Assembly (NCBI GenBank): GCA_034670405.1
Contig: JAXDDX010000001.1
Location: 4,940,501 to 5,004,500 of the forward strand
Length of the DNA stretch: 64,000 nucleotides
Origin: Hoplostethus atlanticus
Lineage: Eukaryota; Chordata; Actinopteri; Trachichthyiformes; Trachichthyidae
Reading direction: 5' to 3'
Shown here: positions 49,901-62,659 of the stretch, piece after piece
Layout of the letters: the number at the start of each line of letters is the position of its first letter
Position numbering within the stretch: the stretch's first letter is position 1
The notes under the pieces: model-generated
Database searches by the model: none
The model's input: only the letters and a program-made list of their open reading frames with translations
What the model was told of the DNA's origin: nothing
Translations under genes and position numbers: made by a program

Positions 49901-51941
49901 GAGCAGTTCTAACTTAATAAACTATATAAACTATATTCTATAGCCCTTAATCACGGCTACGGTCTCTTCACAATGCCCACATTATGAAAAAAAATAAATG
50001 ACAGCACACAAACTTGGACCATTGCAGAGGACAAGGAACACAATACTTCCATAAACCTTTAGAAAATTGTGAAAGGCGGCTAGGTCAGTGATTGATAAGA
50101 CAGGCTCCCAGCAGTACAGTCCCAACATAGGCCAAGCTGATCCAGTCAAAAACTCCTAACTTCAACACGGGCTAATCCTTTTCCTTTAGTGAGCCCAAAT
50201 GCCAATATGGGAAAGCATAAAAATAAGCTCTTGTTGTAAGACTGCGACTAAATGTGCCAAGTATAATATCCAAATGATCTGAGGAAACTTAAAAAAAAAC
50301 AAAGAAAGTGTGCCTGTGTGTGTGTGTGTGTTCCCATGTAAGAGGAAGACGCCAAACCGGTTGGTACAGGAGCAGAGTAGAAGAGAATGAAAGGCACTTC
50401 CCTGGCCCTGCCCCAGCCCAACCCCGACAACACCCAAACACCTAACGCCAAATACACCTGCCACTCACAGGCTTTACAACACATAAAACACACCCCGAAA
50501 ACTCTGAGGATTTTTTCTTACCAACAATCTCATCTAAAAAATGAACAGTGGTCATAAAGACTTTGTGCACTCTGTCAGTGTTTATTTTTCCTTTTTCTTT
50601 TCCGCTAACATTGTGTCATGACTTGTCTGCCTATGGGCGGCGGCAGAGCCTATAGGCAGACAAGTCACTCTCATAAATGCAGTCGAAGGCAGCATTTGGA
50701 CGCAGAGGGGCGGTGCCTGCAAAGCCCTCTGGATGTTTTCCTCATCTGTGAACACTGTCTCAATGCTCATGCATTGTTAATGTGCTCTTCTGAAGCCACA
50801 AGCCACTACACTGGTGACATTCTCTGTTGTGTTGTTCTTTTCTCCCTGTTATACAATACAACGTTTCAAAGGAAGATGCATATGACGTGACAGTTTTTAG
50901 TGATCGTATGTTCTCCTCCCAGCACTGTCCAGGGGAAAGGGTAAATGGAGATAACCCAGAGTACAAACACCACACAAAGCCTCTTTTTGCCCATGTTGGA
51001 CAAAAGAAGAGCGGTAAAAGAAAGATTGTGAGATGTTGACCCATTTAGCAGATATTTTGCACGTTCCTCTGAATTCCACCAAGTAAAAAGGGAACATACC
51101 GTATGTCTGTCCTGGGCCGCCAACCCAGGTAGTGCTGACAAGAACAATGAGAAGAGGGCTGTTCTTTGCTATCACATAACCAAGAATTAGAGATCATAAA
51201 CAAGGGCCTTAGCTCATGCTGCTCAACAGGCTCCCTGCACTTTTGCTTGAAGGAAATACATTGAATCACAATGGACAACGCTGTACGTACGTCAGACAGC
51301 CCAGACAACACAACAAACAGGTAGGTGAAATGTCAACACTGTGTGCTAAGAGTCTTTATAAGCAATGTTTTAGACGAAGTCAGGTTTATAATAAAATATC
51401 ATAATATAGCATGTTGCCCACAAGGGCACAATTGCTGTTTATAAGTACAATCCTACAATCGACAATCATTCAGATCTTTAACCGCATCAAATCCTCAGGG
51501 GCATGGCATTGGATAACAATTGAGTAAACCAATTACAACCACTCCAGGAAACCTTTAATTTCCCCTCTGAGAGTCTTACCACTGCTTACATAACAATCCC
51601 ACGTAGACACTCAGCTTGACTTTGTGCCAAGAGACCACTGACAGTAATTATTTGACACAACAGGCATCACAAAGGCTGGTTCTCACACACTGTCATTGAA
51701 CCCTCACCTCTTCAAGCTGACTAAGGCCTGAAACCCAATCACACAGAGAGAGGCTTTCACCCTAGGCTACTATCTGGGAGTTCATGAAAGCCGTGCTTGT
51801 TCTGGCCTGTTACACATTAACCTTTTTTTTTTCATGTGCAGGTAGCTTGTTGCAGTGGCTTCAGCTCAGGTTTGGTCTTACAGACCTGCTCTGGTGAATG
51901 GACAAATGCAGCAGTGAGAATGAGCTGACTGGCATGGAAAG

Positions 51942-52002
<61 letters not shown>

Positions 52003-52816
52003 GACAGAGAGAGAGACAGAGAGAGAGATACTCAGAAGCTTGAGAAATCACAGGAATGCTGCATGAACAAACACACAAAGAAACACACACACAAAGGAAG
52101 TACAGGCTATTCCAGTGCTTCCCAAAGTCCCCAGTAAAATGAGCAACAGCTTGATTTATTTCATTAGTTAGGACAGTGAGATAATTTTCTAGGAATGACT
52201 GCTCTAATTAGAGTTTCACTTTCTCCTCCACCATTATAGGCAGTGGGCCAGTTCAAGTCAGTTCAGTACACAGTCAGTACACAATCCAATAACAGATATT
52301 CTGACATAAGGCTCCCTCTGACAATACTGTAAGAAATGGGGGTCCATGTGTATCTTTTTGGGGGGCCTTGACACCCCTGGGCCACTCCACAGGCATTTCA
52401 CTCCAATTGAAATATGTTTTGCCATACTTTTATTACCACTTGTGCTTGTTCTACGGAATGATTAACCCGCCGTTCACTTTCACAGCAGGAAAATAGTGTG
52501 ACGCGGATTCTTTAACACTTCTCCAAGCAGGTCGTATGATAATGTTATATCATGATGTTGTGTGAAATACAAAAAGGCAACGTGTAAGCTTACCTGATGT
52601 GGTGTAATGTCTGGCCGCACCATTCTGTCGGGGAAGCGTGGACTTCTCCGCAAGTCGCATCTGAACCTGCTGCTGGACGCGGCGGGCTTTGGTCACCTCA
52701 TCCGACAAGGTGCCCCCGTTACCGACATGTATCTCGGAGGGGAGCCCGTACGTGGTGACCGAGTTGTTGGGCTGTAAAGCGGACAAAAACACGGTCTCTG
52801 AGTTTGCCACATTCAT
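40915..52816 (-). CDS. pkp3: Plakophilin-3, complete coding region
   Basis: Armadillo-repeat protein of the desmosomal plaque in epithelia, linking desmosomal cadherins and desmoplakin. Coding exons in transcript order: 52594-52816, 48784-48875, 47511-48289, 46646-46769, 45331-45535, 44080-44254, 43783-43900, 43521-43685, 43245-43427, 42990-43143, 42616-42811, 42283-42370, 40915-40956; 847 residues (human 797). The head begins MNVANSETVFLSALQPN with 'GLPSEIHV' and 'RRVQQQVQMRLAEK…RQNGAA', close to human PKP3. A long Gly/Ser/Met-rich head exon follows. The arm repeats read 'DMPTAVQYLRESDPNMQVLG', 'NQEVQRFATGATRNLIYEN', 'ENAVCVLRNLSYQLYTEIPP', 'GIEWLWHPQIVGLYNRLL' and 'AAAGALQNITAGDKR'. The last exon codes only 13 residues (KGFTRPDFADMTF) before TAA, matching human 'KGYRKEDFLGP' in position. 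Start ATG at 52814-52816. All phases agree. Confidence 0.95.
46490..46525. repeat. (CTAA)n repeat
   Basis: Short tetranucleotide run with one C substitution in a pkp3 intron. Confidence 0.8.
49449..49480. repeat. (GCGAG)n pentanucleotide repeat
   Basis: About six units of GGCGA in pkp3 intron 1, the last one GGTGA. Confidence 0.9.
50619..50667. repeat. Strong inverted repeat (hairpin) in pkp3 intron 1
   Basis: TGACTTGTCTGCCTATGGGC (50619-50638) pairs with the inverted copy at 50648-50667 with one mismatch, leaving a nine-base GC-rich loop. Confidence 0.85.
51943..52000. repeat. (CA)n microsatellite
   Basis: Pure CA run of 58 bases in pkp3 intron 1, followed by a GA-rich stretch to about 52030. 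Confidence 0.95.
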
Positions 52817-52890
52817 TGCGAGAGTTACTGGGACGCACACGCAGGCTAGTCGGTCCCAAGTTGGGCGTCTAAAACAATGTTAGTCTAGAA

Positions 52891-53842
52891 ATGTTGCCCT
52901 TAGTGTCGTGGCAGTTCCCGGTTGACTACCTCGACATGAGCCGCGACGGCTTTCTGAGCTCCAGATCAGCAGCAGGGCGGAGTCAGAGTCAGGCAACTCC
53001 AGTGTACCTGACACAGGTGAGCTGTTCCTTACACTCACTTCCCCATCGGGCAAAGGTTTACATATGTTTTTCAAAATACACACGCTCGAAATATGTTCCG
53101 AGAGGGCAACATATAATTGTATTTTTTTGTTTACTTATTAAGTAATTTTAACAAAACAATTCAACAATCAATTAATAACATTAAACATTAAGCATTTATT
53201 AATACTACAACTTACAGAATAATGTATATGAAACAGGCTGTGTTTTGGATATTGTTTCAGATATGTCAACAAAGCAAAGGAAGAAAATGTGTGAAAGTCA
53301 ACTACACGTACACATTATTTGGGAAATCTTTTGCAGTATGTGTTAAAATAAAATAAAATAGGCCTATTAGGGTTTATAATCAGTATATTCCTAAATCCCA
53401 TGATGTTTTCACAAATTGACGTGATATTAAGTTCAGTTTTGGAAATGACGTTAAGTATGAATGGGGGTCTGATACAAGGTGTGTCACAGTCTTACTCTGT
53501 TATTAAGTTGGTGCCACACCTAAGTTTAATCTGCCTTGTTTTACGTGACCATAGCAACCATGAGTCAGTGCAGACAATATCAAAGCGATAAGAGTGTGAA
53601 CATGTAACAGTATCTATGTGTCTGGATGTAAGTTAACAAAACCTCAATTCACTATTTGGCCAAGGTGGAATAAATATCTCCTTTTTATTGTTTATTTGCT
53701 TTTGTTTAGAAAAATAGAAAAACAAGAAAAACAAGATCTTGAGAAGCTCCTCTCAAGGTTATTTAATCAGACAGTCATTTCGCCTGAGGATGGCACCAGG
53801 TTTCGGGGTCAATATGGTTACGTTGAACAGGATTCAGTATAG
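52891..53842 (+). CDS. Unrecognised small gene candidate, head-to-head with pkp3
   Basis: I do not recognise this protein and am unsure it exists. A first exon could be 52891-53022: it starts 75 bases from the pkp3 ATG on the other strand, reads MLPLVSWQFPVDYLDMSRDG… and ends in a strong donor (CACAG/GTGAGC). A terminal exon could be 53710-53842: it follows a good pyrimidine tract and TTTAG, reads …EKQDLEKLLSRLFNQTVISP… and …GQYGYVEQDSV, stops at TAG, and AATAAA follows at 53916 and 54046. The phases of the two exons do not fit each other directly, so at least one middle exon is needed; 53262-53336 is open with good splice sites but does not correct the phase. It may be a noncoding transcript. 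Confidence 0.22.
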
Positions 53843-54045
53843 AGAGGAGAGAAGTATGGAAATATGACCATTTGCTTCTCTCCTCCTCAACCCCTCAACT
53901 CATCATTACTTGTAAAATAAAATCACCTTTGAGGGTGGCCTTCATTCAAGGATTTCCCCATGCTCCTTCCCAATCTGTTTACACTCTTCAGCATCAGTAT
54001 CACAGTCATTTTGTAGTAGAACTACCAACAGCTTTTACACATTTC

Positions 54046-54051
54046 AATAAA
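54046..54051 (+). terminator. Poly(A) signal candidate after the small gene candidate
   Basis: AATAAA about 200 bases after the TAG at 53840-53842; another lies at 53916-53921. Confidence 0.25.
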
Positions 54052-54736
54052 CACATGGCACCCACTAATTAGTTTGTGGTGAAAATACTTCCCCAGAAAT
54101 CCTCATTCTGCTTTATAATCCAAATGGGTATCATCTAGAGTTATGCGCTATAATATCTAACCATAGGTCTTGACTTACCATTACCATTGTGGCTGAAGGA
54201 TTCTGAAGAGTCTCCTCTCTGATTAGTGTAGCTGCTCTATGAGCCGTGTGATCTGACCTGGTGGGATTTTTGAACTTGAAGAAGTTTTAGAGAGTCTCAG
54301 TAGTCACCGCCCTAACAATTAAGATTGTCTTCTCAGGTAAATGACACACACAAAAGAAAGTTATGACGCAAAGAGGAAAGCATGAAACCAGAGGGTGAGT
54401 AACCCAAGGCAAGAGGGGCCAAATAAGTGTCTGCTTGTGACGGGGAAGGACAATTAAAACCAGCTGGCTCTGTGGCTCCTATTGAGAGGAGGAAGGTCTT
54501 CCAGACAGGTGAGCCAGTTTTCTGCTGCCTCGACTCTTTTGTTTTGTAATTTGAAGATGCTTAATACACTATTTCATTGTGTGTAATCAACACCAGTGTG
54601 GACTTTTAGTTTTTTGCAGTATTTCATTCAGACTCTACAGCACCAAACCAGATGTATTTGTTCACAGCCAAGCAAATGAAGAGGTATGACAGAGGGACAG
54701 AAATCAGCCTACATGTTGTTGACTCAGAGTAGTGTT

Positions 54737-54785
<49 letters not shown>

Positions 54786-55938
54786 ATGTGTGTGTGTGTG
54801 TGTGTGTCAGAGAAAGTGATTGAATGAGGGAGTGACATTCTGCTGCTGTGCAGGTGCCTACTGTCTGATGAGTCAGAAGCTGTCTGTCTGTAGAGACGCT
54901 GAGGAACTGGTTTGAAAGTGTTACTTAATTGTTACTTATAGAATAAATAATTTATGAAAATCTAAAACTGCTAAAATTATTAACATTACAATTACAGATA
55001 TGTATCAGGAAAGAAAGCAGAGCAGGAGTATAGGCGGGTGTTGACATCTTCTGTATTCTCTTCATTTGTTTTGATATAAATGATTACTAATGAACAGGTA
55101 ACAGCACAGTATTAATGTAATATTTGTAATGTAATTGCTTCTAATGTAATTAGTAGTTATAATGCAGTTATACAGGGAATGGCTATCTACCTGCAGGTGT
55201 GGTAGACCAAATAATGATTCAGATATCATATGCTTAACTAAATAGCCCCAAGTTTCATTCAGCAATCCACTCAAGTGTAAAAGGCAAATTGCACAACCAG
55301 TGAATTAGATTGTGATTCAGGACTACAAATTTGACACTCTTTTTATTTTAGCAATACAATTTTATCACCAAAACATCTTATTCAGTGCTTGTTGATGTGT
55401 TTTAGCAGGGGGCGTCAGGAATGAGATTCATCTTCCATTACATGTGGCATTATTACATAACTGTTTGCTGTAATGACAAAGTAAATCTGTTGGCAGAACA
55501 AACACGTTTTGTATGCTAGGTGTGGCTCCTGCCATAAAAGGTGGTGGTGCACAGAGCCAAGTATATTCAAGTCAGCTGGGTAGGGTATTGCAGTGGGAAT
55601 CATTGTGCTGATATCACACTGCCCCCTTGTGGTGACGTAAAGGTTAATGGCCACTGTATTGTCTTGGCATCAGGAATCTGCCTGAGGAAAGTTGAGGGAA
55701 AAGGATCTCTCAGAGTAGGTAGCTTCTTATAAAATGGAGGGTTCATGTAGTATTCGTGTCACAGGCATGGACTGAGACCCGTCCTAGACTTAAAACAAGT
55801 CTCACAATGGAGATTGTCATTGAAAGGACACTTTGATTTAGGACTTTTTAAAATTTTCTCATTAGAGCTTGTTTACTACTTGGACCCTCTGTATTGCGCA
55901 CACTGACCCACCCAAAAAGTACAAGAGAGAAGACATAA

Positions 55939-55944
55939 TTTATT
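55939..55944 (-). terminator. cd81 poly(A) signal
   Basis: AATAAA on the minus strand, giving cd81 a 3' UTR of about 615 bases. Confidence 0.5.
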
Positions 55945-56558
55945 AGCATTATTAAAACAGGTCATTGAGTAAGAAGACTTGACATAAGAGGTCATTACTT
56001 TAGGGGAGGGATTCACACGTTAATATAGGGATAGAGACAGCATGACATTGTAAGGACATTAGGCACTAAGAAGAGATACACACAGTGAAATGCGAACACA
56101 CCGGCTGTCAGCTCATTAGAGTAAGGAAGTGCATTTCCCTGAACAGCTGAAACCCTGCTGCTTAAATGATACAACACTGGCACAGCGTAGGGAGGTACAC
56201 AACAAAAAATCAAACAGGGAACATATGAACTCTCCTGACTAAGTGTTATTAACATATGACGAGTATATATACAATCTATACATCCATAAAAAGAGCATTA
56301 AGTTCAATGACTTCAGAGAAATATTTCACAACATATATAAAAGACTCAAGAGAAGTCTTGTATGAAACATACTGAACATCTGGCCAACAGAATCTTTTTG
56401 CATAATAAAGATGAGTGACACATTAGGATTAGCATCATAAAAAACTGTATAATATTCAGAAAATGTCCATTGTGCTGTATCATAAGGAAGAGGAACTACC
56501 GCATAAAAAAACATCATAATGTGATCCCATTGTAGGCTGCTGCTCATCGGCTGGGCTC

Positions 56559-58809
56559 CTAGTACACTGGGCTGTTGCGGATTCCACAGCAGAGCACCAT
56601 GGTGAAGATCATCTCGAAGATCTAAATGGGAAAAAGAACAGGACAACTAACTTCAGTACGTCTGCATTTCATCACCTATCTTGGTACAACTGATAAGAGT
56701 ATGAGGTTCAGTCTATAGGGAGATATACAGTGTAGTTACTGAACCAGGCTGATGGGACTCTAACACTCACCATGATAACAGCCACCACCAACGCAGCCAG
56801 GCCAATCAGGTAGAGCTTCTCAGAGAACAGCTCAATCAACTTCACATGACAGCTCTGGGGGGGGGGGGGGGGGGGGGGGAAATAAAGATGATGGGTTGTG
56901 ATGAATGAGACATTTTTACTGTTCATGCATAGGATATTCCTATTGGTCATGGAGAATTGGTTTCACCGTCATATAAAATATAAGGTCTAATGACAGCTGG
57001 TTCTAACATGGTGTTACATCATTAATACTCACTAGGACTACTCACATAAAGGATGACTACTTTCTTAATAGAGGTGGGTACCAACATAAAGGACATCAGT
57101 CCTTTTCCATTAGAGCATTAGTAAATATCAGTTTGTGGGGAAACTACATTTTCACATGCAGCTGTATTTGTTTGTTTATTTTGCTATATATGGTTCAATA
57201 GACATAACTGGGAGCAAAATGCTTATTTTATTAATCAGTCAAAACCTGCTGATTTTAAAGATTATAAAGACTTATGTTCAAGTTTTAACTTCATCCAGTG
57301 TAACTTTTAACTCACCATGATTATTTCAACTTGATTTTTCATGAAACCCAAAGTTAACCATTGGCCCTCCGTCTTAACTAATCTAGTGATGCTGCTAAGA
57401 TGTCCACCTTCTACCTTGTCTCCAGCCCCTTATATAATGCTATTACAAGTTCAGTTCGGATGGGAGATAAAACCACTGAGGAGAATGTACCACGTTATCA
57501 GTCAACCTTTCCTAAAAACATTTTAAAAATGTCAAAAACAATTTCAATTTATTTGTTTAATTGTTTTAACTTGTACATACCTGAGATTTCAGAAGATCTT
57601 CTGCGGTCTTCTTGGGACACAAGGTGCTGGAGATTTGCTTGAAGAGAGGGCTGTCATCTCCTTTACCACAGCAGTCAAGCTGAAGAAGAGATCAACAGAA
57701 AGCCAGTTCTTTCATTGGTTCACTCAACAACTGCACAATGAAGAGAGCTCTTTATAACTAGAAAGATTCCAATAAAACACTATGATCTTACTGCTTCATG
57801 TTCGCTATCATGACCTACCGTAGTGTGGAAGACCTCCAGCACCTTGATGGCAGCGTCTTTGCTGGGAGTCCCTGAGACATCCACAGCCTTGATGTATGCA
57901 GAATCATAGAAGTTGATCAGTTCTTTGGAGATCTGTGGATAGAGTCGGGCAGGTCGGTATGGTGACACAACAAACAGAACAGGTTCATTGAACCAGTGGT
58001 GTAGGTGGAAAATCAATGCAAAAGTCATTAAATGCTCCTGTGAGTTGCTTACTGTGTCCCGGTTCATGAAACCCCAAATTCCTGCAGCCACTTCACACGC
58101 AAAGAGGACCACCAAGAAGAAGAAGAACTGAAGAAGAAAGAAAGGAGAAAGAATATTTTAACCTCAAGGTCCCAAATGAAATAAATGAATCCCATTCGAC
58201 ACATTAGGATTACTGCATACTGAAACTCAAGTAGTGTAAATCTCGTCACATGTGGATCACACCGATGCTGGAGCTACATTTGTGTGACATGGAGAGCAGC
58301 AGAGTGGTGTCTTCCATATACTCACCGTCCCCAGGAGGCACTGAGATTCCTGAATAGCTCCATAGCAGCCTAGGAAGCCGACAAACATCATCACCGCCCC
58401 GACTGCTATCAGTATGTACACACCTAATAAGAGAGAGGCAATGGGAGGAAGAAATGGTGTGTCAAAGTACAAGAGTATTTTAAAAGAATGCTGTAGACTC
58501 CATGGCATTGTGTGTACAATACCACTAGGAGGCAGTGTAAGAGCTGTGGGTGGCTGGGCCCATTCATAGATCCATACATTGTTTGATAATGGACTTTCTG
58601 GATGTTTCTCTTGCCTTGCCTTGTAGGATGACATGACACTATTGACATCCTGGAAACGCACGCCTCTCAGATCCTGAGAGAGAGGCGGGACAAACCGCAT
58701 TCTGCTGCCAGGCCAGGAAATGCCTTCCAGATAACCCAACCCCCACAAACCCTTTCTGACCCCTGACTCCCGACATTATCCTTCCCCAGGAAACAGAGAG
58801 AACCATGTG

Positions 58810-58852
<43 letters not shown>

Positions 58853-61800
58853 ATCCTTGTTTAAATATACTGTGGAAAGTAGAATCCTTTATACTTAGAG
58901 AGCAAGCAATCTATTAACCATACAAAATATATATATTTTGGCAAAAAAATACTTCTTTTAGCACAATTCCTGCGACCCTCCTGTGACTCCCTCGTGACCC
59001 CCAGGTTAAGAACCTCTGATCTACGGTGATCCAAAAAATGTGCAGTAGCCATTGCTACTAATGGAAATCAAAAGTATGCGAAACCGTATAGGCACCAAGT
59101 CCTTCGGTGCAGAAAAACGCCACTGCATAGCAACACAGCCCTTGTGACACCAGAAGCCCGCCTTGTGTTGTTTTTTATAGATTTAAAGAAAAAAAGCTTT
59201 GGACATGGAGTCCAGGTGCAAAAATAAATGACTCTTGATGGTAGTTGTGTGGTGAGAGGCATCAGAAATAAACTTCATGGTGTCCCGATGATATTGATAT
59301 TAAGGAATTGACATCAATAGTTAATCATGCTGTATCCTAAAACCCCACCAATCAGCTGTGGGTTCCTCTGATTGTAACTGTCACTGGCCTGACAAAAGGA
59401 GATAAGGGGGGGAAGCAACCTGAATTTAGGCTGTACATCATGCAGGGGTAAATGTTTATTTCACAGCGTGGATCATAGTCTCTTTATTAGAGTAATAAAG
59501 GGAGGGTTGGTGGAGCAGAGGTTAGAGGTTGGATGGCTCTAACAGGAATTAATGAACTTAAATGACCTGAAAAATATAAAAGGCTTCAAGGTAATAAGAT
59601 GCAGTAGTCAGTAGTCTTCAGCCCTAGCAACATGTTTCAGGACAGTCTAATGACATTAACAGTTTCCTCTATATACAACCATTACACTGATATTAACATT
59701 AATCTAACTATGAATCTAACGGAATCCTTAAAAGTAATTCTCTTTTACAAATAAGATCTGGAAACCAGTCCGCTCCCTCCACTTTTCTGGGTTTTCTATT
59801 CTTACACACATCTCTCACACACACACACACACACACATACACACACACTCACTTAGATATAGCATTTAATGTACCCTGACAGGGCAGTCTAAAAGGGACA
59901 GACAGACCCAGTAAGAGGCTCTGACTCTGTTGGGTCTATGGTCTTCCAACACCTGCCACTGTACCGCACACACCACGCACCATCCCTCCATGTCCTTACA
60001 TCTACCCAACACACTCTCTGTCTTTCTTTTTCTCTCTCCCTCTGCAGTGAGCTAAGACCCCCTTTCTTTATTCCCCTCTCTCTTTCAGGACTTGATGTTT
60101 TGTTGAGGAGAAAATGGCTACCAGGGCCAGTAACCCAGCAATGCAGCAAAGCAGGCATTATTTCCACTACCTTCCATTACTATGACAACACCCTTTGAGG
60201 TTTGAAGGGTATTGAGACTTTAAGGGAGACAGGCAATTTTATACCGCCGGGGAAGCTCATTTATTTCTTGTCTCTCAGTGTAATCTCCAGAGGGAAAAAA
60301 AAGGGTTGTGAACACCAGCTAAAAGCTTCATTTAGACAGTAGAGCTCCCTTCACTTCCCTTCCACTGTTCAAGGAAGAGTACAGAGTAAGAGCTGTTAAC
60401 CCGAGTCCACCTTGTCAGAGCTTGACATCAATAAATTGAGGAAAGCTCAATCGCATGTCAGTGTTCTTAAATGTAAGGGATGAGATGAGGGTTAATTATT
60501 AAAAAGGATCCCTATATGACCCTTGTTGTCGTGGGAAGAGAAGGTACACAGTGGACATGCACAGTATCTTTACTTAGCCCTCTACAGTAAATGTTAGACA
60601 TGTTGAGTAAACGTTGCACAGCATACTCAATACATCCCAACATACACCAACATATTCTAAGAAGCCTCAACTCAGCATCAAAAACAATCAAGGATGAAAA
60701 AATATAAGGTTTGTATAGTCAGTTACAATACTAAGCATTATTTGCCAATGCTTCTCTTTCATTCACACACACACGCACACACACGCACACACACGCACCC
60801 ACTCTCTGAGAGAAGTGGGAATGGCTACCGCTCTTTAATGGAGCCACTGTGTCTGTCTTTGGTTTTAACTCTTATAAACAACTTCAGGACTTCAAAAATA
60901 TGACAAACAGGATTGCAATGAATAGATCTTTTACATCCAACAAATCTTTGTTCATTGCCTTAATGTGGGACTTAATGTGGGAATTGTTAGAAATTTGCCA
61001 TTTAGACAAAGAGGTTGAAACATCAACAGTATGGGTTTGTGTAAACGAAATAACTAAGAGGCTGTGTACTCTAAACGCAGAGGTTACGATTTGGGTTAAT
61101 GGGCCCCAGAATATGGTTCTCACCTCCTGTACAAAAAAACCTTCTTTTGACCTTCCTCAACAGCACTCTTTCCCACAATGCAGCCCTCTTGTTTATTTCT
61201 TTCGATAAGGAAAAATGCACAAAAGCTATTTTGGCAGAAGCTTCACATTAGACATGTATTGCAAAGTGTAAAACCATCTAAATATCTTGTCATCTTGTCT
61301 ACCAAAATCTGTCACACCTACAGTATGTCACCTACAGTATAGGAGGCTGTACTCGCAGTATAGCAGGGATGAGCGAGCCGGACCAGCGACAACTGCCAAC
61401 AGTAATTTCAGCTGCTGGTACGAGCTAGGAGAATGTATATTTTAAGTCTTACGTAAATACCACTTTGGTGTGCCAGCATGCTAAAAACATCCACTCCAAA
61501 CTCTAATTTGAGGGGTAATGAGCAGATGTACAAGGTTATTTGAATTATGCAAGGGCGTGTGTTCGAGTGGGAAAAAAAGGAACATTCCCTTGATCTCCCT
61601 TGGGTGGGCCCCTTTTGCCGCCCTGCCTTTAAAATCAAGAGTGTGCCTTTCCTCTATAAAAAGCATGGGTTTCTGTGCACTCCGTATACTTACTGAGGAT
61701 AAGTATGGGGGTGGAGCAGCCCAAATGTAAATTAATGGGCGCACCAAGTTCACCACCACAACAAACTGGGTAGATGGACCTTTGAAATGTTCTAATCATA

Positions 61801-62659
61801 TCACATACTGTAGGTTTTGGGATCCATCTGTGGATGGCTGTGGACAACGAAGGAGAGGCAATGATGGTTTATGCTGCCGGGGACACAACCTGGAGCACAT
61901 GTTCCTGATTTGGTTGTACAGACGACATGCTGCACTGCGTTAAAGTCCTCCTCCAGTATCACCCCTTTCAAATTTCTAATCTTCTCAAACAGTTCAAAAA
62001 GTGATGTCTGATCATTTCTACGGTAACAGTCAAAACGAGGCTCAGGTGTGCCAGGACGAGGCCAATCAGCTGTGTCTATTTTTGATTGGTAGAAATCAGC
62101 TGGCCCTCCTACTGTGCCTAATAAACCAATGATTTACTTGCAAGGCTTGTTTACAAATGTTAATATTGTCTGTGAGGTCAGTGGGGGGATCCAGGGCTTT
62201 AATACAACTGGTGGACCCTGTGAATAAGATCTACAGCATGTGGGATAGAAGGTAAATTATAGCTTCATTTGTGGTACCAAGCACAAAGACTGTCGGCATC
62301 CTCTGCCCACGCACTTATGCCTCTACGTCTGTTGAGAAACGTCTGGCCTTACTCTTCAAAGTACATAGCAGCCGAAGCTTTTTCAAGTCACGCGATCTGG
62401 AGTATTTTTCAGGACAGGGCATGTGAGCTTATCTGAGTCTGAGAATCACAAGAGCAATGAAACATGAAAAAAACTATTTTCATGTGGGGTTTTTTTTTTT
62501 AAGGAAGTGGTTGGGAAGCTCTGAGGTGATTGTAATATACTCACTGATGTAGAAGGTGCCTGGTGCCTGGTTGCCTTCAAACTGAAGTATGAGCAGGTTG
62601 CTGGTTTGACTGTCATGACGGAGCCACAGAGCCACTCCTAAGACCACACCTCCAGCCAG
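56559..62659 (-). CDS. cd81: Tetraspanin CD81, coding exons 2-8 (exon 1 outside window)
   Basis: Four-pass plasma-membrane tetraspanin that organises receptor complexes (CD19 partner on mammalian B cells). Coding exons in transcript order: 62545-62659, 58326-58423, 58053-58127, 57819-57932, 57581-57679, 56771-56854, 56559-56621; together 215 residues plus TAG. Human CD81 is 236 residues, so only the first ~22 are missing. Marks: '[20 protein letters not shown]', '[19 protein letters not shown]' with '[13 protein letters not shown]' (TM2 and the following loop), '[20 protein letters not shown]' (TM3), large loop with 'LDCCGKGDD' (CCG motif) and further Cys in 'TLCPKK' and 'SCHVKL', '[20 protein letters not shown]' (TM4), tail '[13 protein letters not shown]' as in human CD81. 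No exon coding the expected MGVEGCTKCIKYLL-type start was found up to 64000. cd81a and cd81b cannot be told apart here. Confidence 0.95.
56857..56879. repeat. Poly(G)/poly(C) tract of 23 bases at a cd81 splice acceptor
   Basis: On the coding strand this is C23 followed directly by AG, so it forms the whole pyrimidine tract of the acceptor of exon 56771-56854. Confidence 0.9.
58811..58850. repeat. (AC)n microsatellite
   Basis: Pure AC run in the cd81 intron 58424-62544. Shorter AC-rich runs occur at about 59817-59848 and 60765-60797. Confidence 0.9.
61840..62040 (-). mobile_element. L1-like LINE endonuclease fragment
   Basis: On the minus strand a frame reads '[20 protein letters not shown]' and then '[14 protein letters not shown]'. 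This resembles the L1-type endonuclease stretch with its GDFN motif, here EDFN. It is a short remnant in a cd81 intron; no other part of the element was recognised. Confidence 0.45.

Larger units (their letters stand above)
52817..56558. other. Intergenic region between pkp3 and cd81
   Basis: It holds the pkp3 promoter, a weak candidate gene on the plus strand (52891-54051), (TC)n at about 54740-54781 followed by (TG)n, and from about 55930 to 56558 the cd81 3' UTR. I recognise nothing else in 54060-55900. Confidence 0.5.

Noticed and set aside
51878-52137. Open frames of His-Thr or Cys-Val repeats on both strands
   Set aside because: Translation of the (CA)n microsatellite.
58861-61850. Several 60-120 codon open frames in the long cd81 intron
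   Set aside because: No recognisable domains, no splice logic, and mixed strands; treated as intron.
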